Below are positions 17,089 through 26,791 of a stretch of 64,000 nt of DNA, piece by piece; within the stretch, counting starts at the first letter, position 1; the number at the start of each line of letters is the position of its first letter. Source of the stretch: Proteus vulgaris (GTDB lineage Bacteria; Pseudomonadota; Gammaproteobacteria; Enterobacterales; Enterobacteriaceae); the NCBI RefSeq assembly GCF_033708015.1, contig NZ_CP137921.1, forward strand, positions 62,001 to 126,000, written 5' to 3'. Position numbers and translations under genes: made by a program. The notes below the pieces were generated by a model. It ran no database searches and was not told where the DNA came from. It saw only the letters and a program-made list of their open reading frames with translations.

Positions 17089-17472
17089 ATGAACGCAAAT
17101 CAGTTGGCGAATGCCTCAAGTAAAAACAACGCACTCTTCCTCTTCCTGGGGTTGATGGTGGTAGCCTTCCTGCTCGTGCCGGATCAGGCCCACGCTGGTA
17201 CTGGTGGTACAGCGTTTGACGACGTATGGGTAACTCTCAAGGATTGGACCCAAGGTACTTTGGGTCGAATCGTTGCGGGTGCGATGATCCTGGTCGGTGT
17301 TGTTGGTGGTATCGCTCGCCAGAGCCTCATGGCTTTCGCTATGGGTATCGGTGGCGGTATGGGCCTGTACAACTCCCCGACCGTAGTGGAATCCATCATG
17401 TCTGCTACTCTGGAACATGCAGAGAAGGTCATCCCGGCTGTTGTGCAACTCAGCAATGGCCTGGGGGTGTAA
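17089..17472 (+). CDS. traA: TraA pilin precursor
   Basis: The 127-residue prepilin has a long leader (about residues 1-36, cleaved after AHA). The mature part has two hydrophobic helices (GRIVAGAMILVGVVGGIA and a second after residue 80) separated by a short loop, as in F-type pilins. The start at 17089 is used because AGGAG lies 9 nt upstream; the ATG at 17080 overlaps that ribosome site. A strong terminator follows. Confidence 0.88.
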   Translation: MNANQLANASSKNNALFLFLGLMVVAFLLVPDQAHAGTGGTAFDDVWVTLKDWTQGTLGRIVAGAMILVGVVGGIARQSLMAFAMGIGGGMGLYNSPTVVESIMSATLEHAEKVIPAVVQLSNGLGV

Positions 17473-17504
17473 AAGACACCTTGCCGTTAATCAACGGGTG
17501 ATAG

Positions 17505-17533
17505 GGGCAGCCTAAAAGCTGCCCTTATTTTTT
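17505..17533 (+). terminator. terminator after traA
   Basis: GGGCAGC-ctaaaa-GCTGCCC is followed by TTATTTTTT. Confidence 0.9.
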
Positions 17534-17576
17534 GGCAAAAAGTCCAGTCATAACAAATTCCAACTATTTCCTTATT

Positions 17577-17591
17577 TGCTCAAAAAGGGCA
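17577..17591 (+). promoter_or_regulatory. AcaCD-type box upstream of the giant surface gene
   Basis: TGCTCAAAAAGGGCA is followed by CTTCCACAG and a possible -10 GTTTATG. It gives the giant gene its own activator-dependent promoter after the traA terminator. Confidence 0.6.
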
Positions 17592-17672
17592 CTTCCACAG
17601 CCCATGTTTATGCACTCCCTCCCGTAACCTCCAGCATTGGGTTCTTGTAACTCAAAACGAATGGAGAATGCG

Positions 17673-20600
17673 ATGATCAATTTCAAGCCTAAAATTCCGG
17701 CGATGCTTGGGGCTCTGGCGGTTCTTACCGCTGGTGCTGCTCATGCAGAGCTGCTGGAATACACCTTTAAGGCTCCAGATGGTACGCAACGGTCTCTGAC
17801 TCCGAATGCCAACTATGCCAACCCAACGGGCAATATCTCGTTTGCCTTGAGTGCCGGTATCGACCGAAAGGTAAAGATTTCGGTGCTTCGGTCGGATGGA
17901 ACAGTGGTTTCGACAGCGACCAGCCACCTTCTTGGGGCTACTGATCGCATCACAGTGGGTGGAAAATCCTACTATGGTGCGGAACTTCAACTACCAGCTC
18001 CAGTTGGTGGGGCATACACTATCAGGGCGGAAATTCTTGCCTCTGATGGTTCTACAGTACAGACGGATGAATACCCTCTTACTGTCGATGTGACGCCGCC
18101 AACCTACTCTTCGCTTGCCCCGGTTTATAGTAACTATGGGCAGGTTACTAGCGGTGATGTTTGGAAACTGGGTCTAGGTGGCTCTGAGGATAATGCCTTT
18201 TTGCTGTCAGGAATCTCTGATGAGTCACCCATCAAAGGCGTCAAAGCAAAGCTGTATCGTCAAGACGGTTCACTCTACAAAGATGTATCCGTGAACTACG
18301 ATGACGCTAACGGACAAGCTAGACAGTCTTTCCAATCTGGCTTTTTCCCAGCCTCTGACTTGGATGAAGTGTTTACACTTCAGTTTGAGATAAGCGATAG
18401 CGCTGGAAATAGCTATCTTTCACCTCGTCAAAAAGTGATGTTTGATAGCATAACCAATGCTCCGTCTGCACCTTTTGGTGTTTATGACCCTTCAAGTACA
18501 AACAACTTAGGCCCTGGATTAACCGGATTTGTTGCTTACACTGAGGGCATGACAGTTAAAACTAACCCAATCAAGTTAGCTTGGCGTGTTCCGCGTGATA
18601 ACTGGCATGAGTATAGAGAAGGTGGGATAAATATGACCAATGCCTTGGGAGAGATGTCCAAGGTAGGAGAAGATGCCAGCTATGTTTATCTCGTCACAAC
18701 CGCACCTTATGGCAATACCGACGGCAATTATTGGCGTTGGGTGAACTTCGGCCAGTGGGGGGGAGGCGGTATTGCTTATAACCTCACACTCTCTCCATCA
18801 GCGCCTAAAAGTCCCAGACTTTTGGGTGTGGACTACAATTACAGTGATATAGGATGGTCTAGTTTTTACCGCTACTGGGTGAACAATTCTGTTCTTCCTG
18901 TCACTGTTAGTAGTATCCGTGTCAAAGTTGAACCAAGGCCTTACGTTCAAACTGCCGTTCACAGGGGAAGCTGTGAAATTCCTGTTGGTCAAGATAGCTG
19001 CGTGATTGCAAATAGCTTCACAATGGCTAAAGGCACAACAGGGTACGTCCACGATAATGCGACAGTTTTCAATCCGGATAAATCTCTTCGCTCGAATCCT
19101 CTTTGGGCAGAGGTTAACTGGAACGATCAGCACTACCCTCAGCTAAGTCAGCAGTTCGATCAAAATAGCAAGGTATTTACCTTATTCGTTAACCAGCCAG
19201 GACGAGGCGCTTACTTTGATAGGCTGCGTCTGCGAAGTGCATGGATTGAAGATAGCAAAGGCAACAAGCTGTCTCCAACTGGTGGGTTAATAGCCAACAA
19301 CTGGGAGAACTACACTTACCAGTGGGATCTTAAAACTCTCCCTGAGGGGCAATACAGTCTTGTTGCCGCAGCAGAGGAGATGCACGGGCCTTTAACGCGA
19401 CAACCAATGTTCCAGATAACGTCTGATAGAACGCCACCAACCATGACACTCAGTGTGGCAGATGGAGCAGCTATCCAGACTCTAGATGATGTTGTTATTA
19501 CCTTGGCTGATGCTATCGACCCTTCACCTAAATTGACCTCTATTGCCCTTGTAGGGGGGCCTGCCAATGACAAGGTGCAGTTGTCTTGGCGTGAGGAGTC
19601 GAAAGGTCGATTCCGCCTTGAGTACCCGGTAATGTTCCCTTCTTTGAAGGAAGGGGAATCTTACACGCTGACTGTTTCCGGTGAGGATGCACAAGGCAAT
19701 GCGGTTCAAAAGGCTGTTGGCTTCGAGTACAAACCTCGTCAGGTAATGCTGGCGGATGGGATGGATGGCAAGGTCATGGTCCCCGCTGTCACTCATGAAT
19801 TTGTTCATGCAGATGGCAAACGGATCATCGAAACCAAGCCGCTGACGCTCAGTGATGGTGCTGTCGTGACAGGTTCATACGACGTGTTTGCGACCCTACG
19901 TTCTGATGCGAAAGTACCGCTGGTGGTTAATGGGGTGCGTATCGAGCCAGGCCAGACAATGGGGATCATGAGCCAACATGATTTCGGTGCGTCAGGTGGT
20001 CGTTTGAGCATTCCGGTTAAACCTGCTGTTCCTGATGTGGTCGGCTCTTCCAGCCTTCTTGTCATGACCTCCGCGCCGAACTCACCCATCTTGGTTGTGG
20101 ACATCAATACCTGGAAAGGGACGGCTAAGCTCTCTGCTGAATCATGGACAATTCGCCAGGTCATTGACCCAGTGAAAATCTATGCCCTGCCAGAGTCGGG
20201 TGTGCCTTGCCGGTTCACCACGAAAGAGGATGTGGCTATGGCCGCAGACCCAATTCGTGACCCGGTGTGTTTGCTCCAGTGGGACAGAACTCCAGATGAG
20301 GCTGAACAAACTACGCAGGACAACAACGGGATGAAAGTTGCTGGGCTGGTGGGGCAGGCTGTGAGCATTGGTGAACAACCTGTCGAATACAGCCTGTACC
20401 TGTTCAGTGGTGACGGTTCCAAGGTAAAAGTTGGGTCTGGCTCTCAGAACCTGACGGTAACTACTGCCTATGGCTCTGTTGGCTACACCCCGATTGATGA
20501 CATTGCTCAGGTGAATCGCGTCATTGAAGATTTTGATGTGAACTTCAAGCAGAGCAAGGGGCCAGACTGTTCTATAACCCTCAGCGCAGACCGTGCGAAA

Positions 20601-23159
20601 AAAGAGGCCGCGAACAAGGCTGTTGGTAGTGCAAGCCGTGCCTGTCTGTTCGAGTGGCAGCAGATCCCCGATGGATTGGTCCAAGACCCGTTATCGGAAT
20701 CACCTTCGCTCTCTGGTTCATTGGCCTCCAACGGCGTTCATCCACTGGGGTGGCGGGTAAGTATTTTCACCCGTAACGGCACTAGGGTGACGTTGAACGA
20801 CGAGACTTTCAATGTCGAAGCGGTTGACCCACCAGCTCCGACCGTTGAACTAGCCTCCGACTACAACTTCAAAGACAACATCTACTTGGTGCCGATGACA
20901 GGTAACTACCTGGGTGATGCCATTATCAACTCTGAACGAGCTGATCTGGATATTGCCATATCGCGCAACTCGGATGTTCTTGAGTCTGAGACCTTCACTC
21001 CGGGATGGGGTGCCACCAATAAGGTGTATCGCCGCATCAATACCGATGAGCGAGCGTTGTGGGAGGAGACCACCTACAAGGTGAACGCGGCCTACAACAA
21101 GGTGCCTGATGTGAAGACTGAGGTTGTCTACCGGGCTATCTCTGCACCTTCTGACAGTATCCGTCCTATCGTTGAAGTTAAAGGTGATACCGCGATTGAC
21201 ACCCAGGCATTGCCGGTTAGGGTTCTCATCCGTGATCAGTACAAACCTGATGGTGACTATGACGCTAACACGATGGGGGTGTGGAAAGTACGCCTGATCC
21301 AGCAAAAGGCCTACAACGAGACGGTTGCGCTCACTGATTATGCGGAAGCATCGAACGGTGAAGCTCAGTTCTCAGTAGACCTGTCTGGTGTGGATACTTC
21401 CTCCGTCCGTATCGCTGCTGAGGCTGTTCTGGAAAGCCCTGTTGAGGGTTACAACCGCACAGAGTTGTCTATCAGACCTGCCTTCTTGACAGTGCTTCGC
21501 GGTGGTGCCATCGGTGCTGGCGTGGAGGCTCGCAAGTTGTCTGGTGAAGCTCCGTTCACTGCTGTGTTCAAGCTATCTTTGGACGACCGTCAGGATCTCC
21601 GGGCTACCGGCCAGGTTGTGTGGGAAACCAGTAAGGACGACGGTAAAACCTGGGAGCAGTTCATCCCAGAAGATCGATACAAGTATCAGCTTGTGAAGAC
21701 CTTCGACAAGGGGGAGTACCAGGTTCGGGCCAAGGTGGTGAACGTCAACTCAGGTGCGGAAAAGTACACCGAAGCGGTCAGTGTTGTCGCTTACGACAAA
21801 CCTGATATTGCTGTTATCGGCCCGACCACGTTGTTTGTCGGAAGTGAAGGCAAGTACACAGCGAACCTGACGTTGAACGATGAGCCAATCTCCGGTGGCA
21901 ATGCCATTGTTGAGTGGTCTACTGACGGTGGCAAAACCTACGCGCAGACAGGGGATAGCATCACGCTTTCGAGCGATGAAGAAACCCGATACCGCCTGTG
22001 GGCTCGTGTGCGCTCTGCCACGGCACCGGCTGATGACGGCTATGCCTATGAAGTTGCGAAAACGGCGGTTGACTTCCGAGCAGTGAAGGCACCTCGTCCT
22101 TACGTGACAGGGCCGCGAGTTATTGAGACCGGTAAGAAGTATGTGTTCAAAGCCGAAACCAGCCTGCCTTACCGTGGGATGGACGTGAAGCTGAACGGGT
22201 TCTTCACGCTGCCTGATGGCTCGATTGTGCAGGGTGATACTGCTGAGTACGAACCCTCTGACACTGACCTCAATCAGGCTACTGTAGAAACGAAGTACAC
22301 CACCTGGATCGAAGGATACCGAGATCAGGGTGCAGAGGCTTCGCATAGCCTACGCTCCCGCGTTTGGCAGTATGTATGGCCGAGCTTCGGAATGCAGGTT
22401 AGGAAGAACGCAGACGTGGCTCCTGCGACGATCACCGCGTCAGTGCGGCCAATTGCCTTCAACGGCAAGCTGGAAGAGCCGACCTACGAGTGGGAGTTGC
22501 CGGAAGGCGCTGTGATTCAGGATCAGCGGCAGGATATTGTCCGGTCCTTTGTGATCAATGAGCCGGGTGATTACAACATCAAGGTCACTGTCCGTGATGC
22601 TCGCGGCCATGAGACCGTGATCGAGCAACCGCTCAAGATCGGCCAGGCAGCGCCCTATGCCATTGACCTGCAATACTCTGGCTCGAACAAATACGAGCGT
22701 GAGCCTCTGGATGTGCTGTTGCGACCGTACATTTCTGGCGGCCACCCACGCGACCGTATTTCGACTCGTGTTTATTCGGTAGATGGTACACCGTTGGAAA
22801 GCAGTGGTTACTACGGCAGAGCAACTCTGGGCGCTGGTGAGCACAGCATCAAGCTGAAAATAACCTCAGAAATGGGGCATGAAGCTGAGGGCGAGGTGAA
22901 CATCAATGTTGCAGAGAACAAGTTGCCTGCATGTAGCCTGAGCTCACGAGAGACCGTTGGGTCGTGGATCGTCTATGCGAACTGCGAAGATACCGATGGC
23001 CGCATGAAGTCCTACGAATGGACCATTGCCGGTGAGTTGCAGAGCATCAGCTCTGATCGAGTGACTATCAGCAAGGGCACCTATGAAACGATGCCGACCA
23101 TCTCTCTGGTTGGGGTCGATGACTCTGGGGGCAAATCCGAAGCTGTTACCATGAACTAA
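17673..23159 (+). CDS. giant exported Ig-like/PKD-repeat surface protein (orf1832 type)
   Basis: The product is about 1828 residues. It has a signal peptide (cleaved after GAAHA) and a long chain of beta-sandwich repeats of bacterial Ig/PKD type; recurring patterns include YTLTVSGEDAQGN, VEWSTDGGKTYAQ and TVRDARGHE. No catalytic motif or C-terminal anchor is visible. GGAG precedes the ATG at 17673; using the ATG at 17661 gives 1832 residues, the size I recall for the marker of type 1 IncC plasmids. It has its own AcaCD box and terminator inside the tra region, which suggests an extracellular role in mating-pair contact or adhesion. Roughly 18.1-19.4 kb looks more AT-rich than the rest. Confidence 0.85.
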   Translation: MINFKPKIPAMLGALAVLTAGAAHAELLEYTFKAPDGTQRSLTPNANYANPTGNISFALSAGIDRKVKISVLRSDGTVVSTATSHLLGATDRITVGGKSYYGAELQLPAPVGGAYTIRAEILASDGSTVQTDEYPLTVDVTPPTYSSLAPVYSNYGQVTSGDVWKLGLGGSEDNAFLLSGISDESPIKGVKAKLYRQDGSLYKDVSVNYDDANGQARQSFQSGFFPASDLDEVFTLQFEISDSAGNSYLSPRQKVMFDSITNAPSAPFGVYDPSSTNNLGPGLTGFVAYTEGMTVKTNPIKLAWRVPRDNWHEYREGGINMTNALGEMSKVGEDASYVYLVTTAPYGNTDGNYWRWVNFGQWGGGGIAYNLTLSPSAPKSPRLLGVDYNYSDIGWSSFYRYWVNNSVLPVTVSSIRVKVEPRPYVQTAVHRGSCEIPVGQDSCVIANSFTMAKGTTGYVHDNATVFNPDKSLRSNPLWAEVNWNDQHYPQLSQQFDQNSKVFTLFVNQPGRGAYFDRLRLRSAWIEDSKGNKLSPTGGLIANNWENYTYQWDLKTLPEGQYSLVAAAEEMHGPLTRQPMFQITSDRTPPTMTLSVADGAAIQTLDDVVITLADAIDPSPKLTSIALVGGPANDKVQLSWREESKGRFRLEYPVMFPSLKEGESYTLTVSGEDAQGNAVQKAVGFEYKPRQVMLADGMDGKVMVPAVTHEFVHADGKRIIETKPLTLSDGAVVTGSYDVFATLRSDAKVPLVVNGVRIEPGQTMGIMSQHDFGASGGRLSIPVKPAVPDVVGSSSLLVMTSAPNSPILVVDINTWKGTAKLSAESWTIRQVIDPVKIYALPESGVPCRFTTKEDVAMAADPIRDPVCLLQWDRTPDEAEQTTQDNNGMKVAGLVGQAVSIGEQPVEYSLYLFSGDGSKVKVGSGSQNLTVTTAYGSVGYTPIDDIAQVNRVIEDFDVNFKQSKGPDCSITLSADRAKKEAANKAVGSASRACLFEWQQIPDGLVQDPLSESPSLSGSLASNGVHPLGWRVSIFTRNGTRVTLNDETFNVEAVDPPAPTVELASDYNFKDNIYLVPMTGNYLGDAIINSERADLDIAISRNSDVLESETFTPGWGATNKVYRRINTDERALWEETTYKVNAAYNKVPDVKTEVVYRAISAPSDSIRPIVEVKGDTAIDTQALPVRVLIRDQYKPDGDYDANTMGVWKVRLIQQKAYNETVALTDYAEASNGEAQFSVDLSGVDTSSVRIAAEAVLESPVEGYNRTELSIRPAFLTVLRGGAIGAGVEARKLSGEAPFTAVFKLSLDDRQDLRATGQVVWETSKDDGKTWEQFIPEDRYKYQLVKTFDKGEYQVRAKVVNVNSGAEKYTEAVSVVAYDKPDIAVIGPTTLFVGSEGKYTANLTLNDEPISGGNAIVEWSTDGGKTYAQTGDSITLSSDEETRYRLWARVRSATAPADDGYAYEVAKTAVDFRAVKAPRPYVTGPRVIETGKKYVFKAETSLPYRGMDVKLNGFFTLPDGSIVQGDTAEYEPSDTDLNQATVETKYTTWIEGYRDQGAEASHSLRSRVWQYVWPSFGMQVRKNADVAPATITASVRPIAFNGKLEEPTYEWELPEGAVIQDQRQDIVRSFVINEPGDYNIKVTVRDARGHETVIEQPLKIGQAAPYAIDLQYSGSNKYEREPLDVLLRPYISGGHPRDRISTRVYSVDGTPLESSGYYGRATLGAGEHSIKLKITSEMGHEAEGEVNINVAENKLPACSLSSRETVGSWIVYANCEDTDGRMKSYEWTIAGELQSISSDRVTISKGTYETMPTISLVGVDDSGGKSEAVTMN

Positions 23160-23174
23160 GGTTCATTCCTCTCA

Positions 23175-23204
23175 AAGCCCGGTTCAGACCGGGCTTTTTT
23201 TTGT
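23175..23204 (+). terminator. terminator after the giant gene
   Basis: AAGCCCGGT-TCAG-ACCGGGCTT is followed by a run of Ts. Confidence 0.92.
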
Positions 23205-23217
23205 ATCGCGCTGGAAT

Positions 23218-23232
23218 TGTCCAAATTGGGCT
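23218..23232 (+). promoter_or_regulatory. AcaCD-type box upstream of dsbC
   Basis: TGTCCAAATTGGGCT is followed by ATTACAG and a possible -10 (TCTATTT). It lies 76 bp before dsbC. Confidence 0.65.
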
Positions 23233-23307
23233 ATTACAGAGGCGAGTCTATTTCCATCCCCCGGATACACTGCCCAGCATCCAGTAATCCAATCTTAGGG
23301 GATAGAC

Positions 23308-24015
23308 ATGCGGACAAAATTACTTGGGGCGCTGATGGTGTTCGGGATTATTACCGGCACGGCTCATGCGTCATCGAAATTGGAAATCACCGATCCCAGA
23401 GCGGCGAAGATAGAGGACATTGTAGAGCTACCCATCAAAGGGGTTCGAGCCGTCCAAAGTGATGGGCAGATCATGTTCCTCTCTGAAAACGGACGATTTG
23501 TTATTTCAGGACAAATCTACGACCTGTGGAGCAAGAAGCCCCTCAACACGATGTCCCAAATGAGGGATGTAGCGGAGCGTATCCACTTCAAGAGCATGGG
23601 CATGGATGTGGACACGCTGAACACTGTGTCGATGGGGCGTGGTGACAAAGAGGTGGTGGTCTTTGTTGATCCTAGGTGCGCGGTTTGCCATCAGCTCATG
23701 GGTGATGCCAAATCGCTGGTGGATGATTACACCTTTAAATTTATCGTGATTCCAGCTCTGGGTGCTGAGTCCAACCGCCTGGCAAAAAACTTGTACTGCG
23801 CGAAAGACAAAACCCACGCGCTTGATGCGCTGATGAACAACACCCTGGGTTCCCTTCCTTCAAAAGAAACCTGCGACCCCGGCCAATACGACCAAACGCT
23901 GCTGACAGCTCATTTCATTGGGATTGAGGGCGTTCCGTTCGTTGTTGCTCCGGATGGTCGTGTCAGCAAAGGACGTCCGAAGAACCTGAAATCATGGTTG
24001 GAGAGTGCTGAATGA
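23308..24015 (+). CDS. dsbC: DsbC-like periplasmic thiol:disulfide isomerase
   Basis: The 235-residue protein has a signal peptide (cleaved after GTAHA), an N-terminal dimerisation-like part and a thioredoxin fold with the active site VDPRCAVCHQL near residues 115-125. The cis-proline is in GVPFVV. It would isomerise disulfides in cysteine-rich transfer proteins such as TraU and TraN. It overlaps traC by 4 bp. Confidence 0.9.
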   Translation: MRTKLLGALMVFGIITGTAHASSKLEITDPRAAKIEDIVELPIKGVRAVQSDGQIMFLSENGRFVISGQIYDLWSKKPLNTMSQMRDVAERIHFKSMGMDVDTLNTVSMGRGDKEVVVFVDPRCAVCHQLMGDAKSLVDDYTFKFIVIPALGAESNRLAKNLYCAKDKTHALDALMNNTLGSLPSKETCDPGQYDQTLLTAHFIGIEGVPFVVAPDGRVSKGRPKNLKSWLESAE

Positions 24016-26459
24016 TCGTAACCATCAAAAAGAAACTCGAAGAAACGTTGATCCCGGAGCACTTGCGAGCTGCCGGGATTATTCCTGTCCTGGCCTATGA
24101 CGAAGACGATCATGTCTTCCTTATGGATGATCACAGTGCAGGCTTTGGTTTCATGTGTGAGCCCCTGTGTGGTGCCGATGAAAAAGTTCAGGAGCGAATG
24201 AACGGTTTCCTGAATCAGGAGTTCCCGTCGAAGACTACGCTCCAGTTTGTCCTGTTCCGCTCCCCGGACATCAATCAGGAGATGTACCGGATGATGGGTT
24301 TGCGTGATGGCTTCCGTCACGAGCTGCTGACATCTGTTATCAAGGAACGGATTAACTTCCTCCAGCACCACACGACAGATCGCATATTTGCCAAGACCAA
24401 CAAAGGTATCTACGACAATGGCTTGATCCAAGACCTCAAGCTGTTCGTTACGTGCAAAGTCCCCATCAAGAACAATAACCCGACTGAAAGCGAACTCCAG
24501 CAGCTCGCACAGCTTCGCACGAAGGTCGAATCATCGCTTCAAACCGTTGGTCTGCGTCCTCGCACAATGACGGCGGTGAACTACATCCGGATCATGAGCA
24601 CCATCCTGAATTGGGGGCCAGATGCTTCATGGCGACATGACTCTGTGGATTGGGAGATGGATAAGCCCATCTGCGAGCAAATCTTCGATTACGGCACCGA
24701 CGTGGAAGTCAGCAAGAATGGCATCAGGCTGGGTGACTACCACGCGAAAGTCATGTCAGCGAAAAAGCTGCCTGACGTTTTCTACTTTGGTGATGCGTTG
24801 ACCTATGCCGGGGATCTCAGCGGCGGCAATTCCAGCATCAAAGAAAACTACATGGTCGTGACCAATGTTTTTTTCCCTGAGGCAGAAAGCACGAAAAACA
24901 CTCTGGAGCGCAAACGCCAGTTCACTGTAAACCAAGCCTACGGGCCGATGCTCAAATTCGTGCCGGTGCTGGCGGACAAGAAGGAGAGCTTCGACACTCT
25001 CTATGAGTCCATGAAAGAGGGGGCTAAGCCAGTCAAGATCACCTACTCGGTGGTTTTATTTGCTCCAACCAAAGAACGTGTTGAAGCGGCGGCGATGGCC
25101 GCACGAAACATCTGGCGTGAATCTCGGTTCGAGCTGATGGAGGACAAGTTCGTTGCTCTGCCGATGTTCCTCAACTGCCTGCCATTCTGTACCGACCGGG
25201 ATGCAGTGCGAGACCTATTCCGCTACAAGACCATGACAACCGAGCAGGCTGCTGTGGTCCTGCCGGTGTTTGGGGAATGGAAGGGGACCGGGACCTATCA
25301 TGCAGCGCTGATTTCCCGCAACGGCCAGCTCATGAGTCTGTCTCTTCACGACAGTAATACCAACAAGAACCTGGTGATCGCAGCCGAATCCGGCTCGGGT
25401 AAATCGTTCCTTACCAACGAACTGATTTTTTCCTACTTGTCCGAGGGGGCTCAGGTCTGGGTTATTGATGCCGGTAAGTCCTACCAGAAGTTGTCGGAAA
25501 TGCTCAATGGCGACTTCGTTCACTTTGAAGAAGGAACGCACGTCTGCCTCAACCCGTTTGAGCTCATACAGAACTACGAGGACGAAGAAGACGCGATAGT
25601 CAGCCTCGTTTGTGCGATGGCTTCGGCTAAGGGCTTGCTGGATGAATGGCAAATCTCTGCGTTGAAACAGGTCCTTTCTCGCCTGTGGGAAGAGAAAGGT
25701 AAAGAGATGAAGGTTGACGACATCGCTGAGCGCTGCCTGGAAGAAGAAAATGACCAGCGCCTCAAGGATATTGGTCAGCAGCTCTACGCCTTTACGTCGC
25801 AGGGCAGCTACGGGAAATACTTCTCTCGCAAGAACAACGTCAGCTTCCAGAACCAGTTCACTGTACTGGAGCTCGATGAACTGCAAGGGCGTAAGCACTT
25901 GCGTCAGGTTGTACTACTCCAGCTTATTTACCAGATCCAGCAAGAAGTATTCCTGGGTGAACGTAACCGCAAGAAAGTCGTCATCGTGGATGAGGCCTGG
26001 GACCTGCTCAAAGAGGGCGAGGTCTCGGTCTTCATGGAACATGCCTACCGCAAATTCCGTAAGTACGGTGGCTCCGTTGTCATTGCAACGCAGTCCATCA
26101 ACGACCTCTATGAGAACGCAGTGGGCCGCGCCATCGCGGAGAACTCGGCCAGCATGTACTTGCTCGGCCAAACCGAAGAAACCGTGGAATCTGTTAAACG
26201 TAGCGGTCGTCTGACCCTTTCAGAGGGCGGGTTCCACACCCTCAAAACGGTACACACCATCCAAGGCGTGTACTCAGAAATCTTTATCAAATCGAAGAGC
26301 GGTATGGGCGTCGGTCGCTTGATAGTGGGCGACTTCCAGAAGCTACTTTATTCGACCGATCCGGTGGACGTTAACGCCATCGACCAGTTTGTGAAACAAG
26401 GCATGAGCATACCTGAGGCAATCAAGGCCGTAATGCGAAGCCGTCGGCAGGCTGCATAA
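24012..26459 (+). CDS. traC: TraC, VirB4-like ATPase
   Basis: The 815-residue pilus-assembly ATPase has an N-terminal TraC_F_IV-type half. The Walker A ESGSGKSF is near residue 459 and the Walker B VVIVDEAWDLL near residue 656. It energises pilus assembly and substrate transfer from the inner-membrane face. Confidence 0.95.
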   Translation: MIVTIKKKLEETLIPEHLRAAGIIPVLAYDEDDHVFLMDDHSAGFGFMCEPLCGADEKVQERMNGFLNQEFPSKTTLQFVLFRSPDINQEMYRMMGLRDGFRHELLTSVIKERINFLQHHTTDRIFAKTNKGIYDNGLIQDLKLFVTCKVPIKNNNPTESELQQLAQLRTKVESSLQTVGLRPRTMTAVNYIRIMSTILNWGPDASWRHDSVDWEMDKPICEQIFDYGTDVEVSKNGIRLGDYHAKVMSAKKLPDVFYFGDALTYAGDLSGGNSSIKENYMVVTNVFFPEAESTKNTLERKRQFTVNQAYGPMLKFVPVLADKKESFDTLYESMKEGAKPVKITYSVVLFAPTKERVEAAAMAARNIWRESRFELMEDKFVALPMFLNCLPFCTDRDAVRDLFRYKTMTTEQAAVVLPVFGEWKGTGTYHAALISRNGQLMSLSLHDSNTNKNLVIAAESGSGKSFLTNELIFSYLSEGAQVWVIDAGKSYQKLSEMLNGDFVHFEEGTHVCLNPFELIQNYEDEEDAIVSLVCAMASAKGLLDEWQISALKQVLSRLWEEKGKEMKVDDIAERCLEEENDQRLKDIGQQLYAFTSQGSYGKYFSRKNNVSFQNQFTVLELDELQGRKHLRQVVLLQLIYQIQQEVFLGERNRKKVVIVDEAWDLLKEGEVSVFMEHAYRKFRKYGGSVVIATQSINDLYENAVGRAIAENSASMYLLGQTEETVESVKRSGRLTLSEGGFHTLKTVHTIQGVYSEIFIKSKSGMGVGRLIVGDFQKLLYSTDPVDVNAIDQFVKQGMSIPEAIKAVMRSRRQAA

Positions 26460-26473
26460 CCAGGGAGACAGTA

Positions 26474-26791
26474 ATGGACATTAAATCAATCGCAATCGCC
26501 GCCATTCTCGGTGCCGCTGGTGGCTTCGGCGGTAGCTACTACGTGATGAGCGAACAAACGGCAAGCATCCATCAGCGTTTGAATCAAACCCCGCCAGTGG
26601 TCGTGGTTGACTTCGCTAAAGTGGCGTCGGCGTATCCCGCTGGTGCCTCTCAGGAGGAAGTTGAAAGGCTGATGGTCAAGACCAATGACGCAATTTTGAA
26701 GTTGAAAGACGCAGGTTATTTGGTCCTTGACGCAAGTGCTGTCGTCGGGGCTCCAAGTGACGTGTACCTCCCTGATGAGGTGCTGAAATGA
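26474..26791 (+). CDS. TrbI-like F-type transfer protein
   Basis: The 105-residue protein has an N-terminal membrane helix (residues 5-25) and a short periplasmic domain (VVVVDFAKVASAYP). Its position after traC and before the TrhF peptidase matches F-type trbI. Similarity to TrbI is inferred from layout and the VVVVDF pattern. It overlaps the next gene by 4 bp. Confidence 0.6.
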   Translation: MDIKSIAIAAILGAAGGFGGSYYVMSEQTASIHQRLNQTPPVVVVDFAKVASAYPAGASQEEVERLMVKTNDAILKLKDAGYLVLDASAVVGAPSDVYLPDEVLK

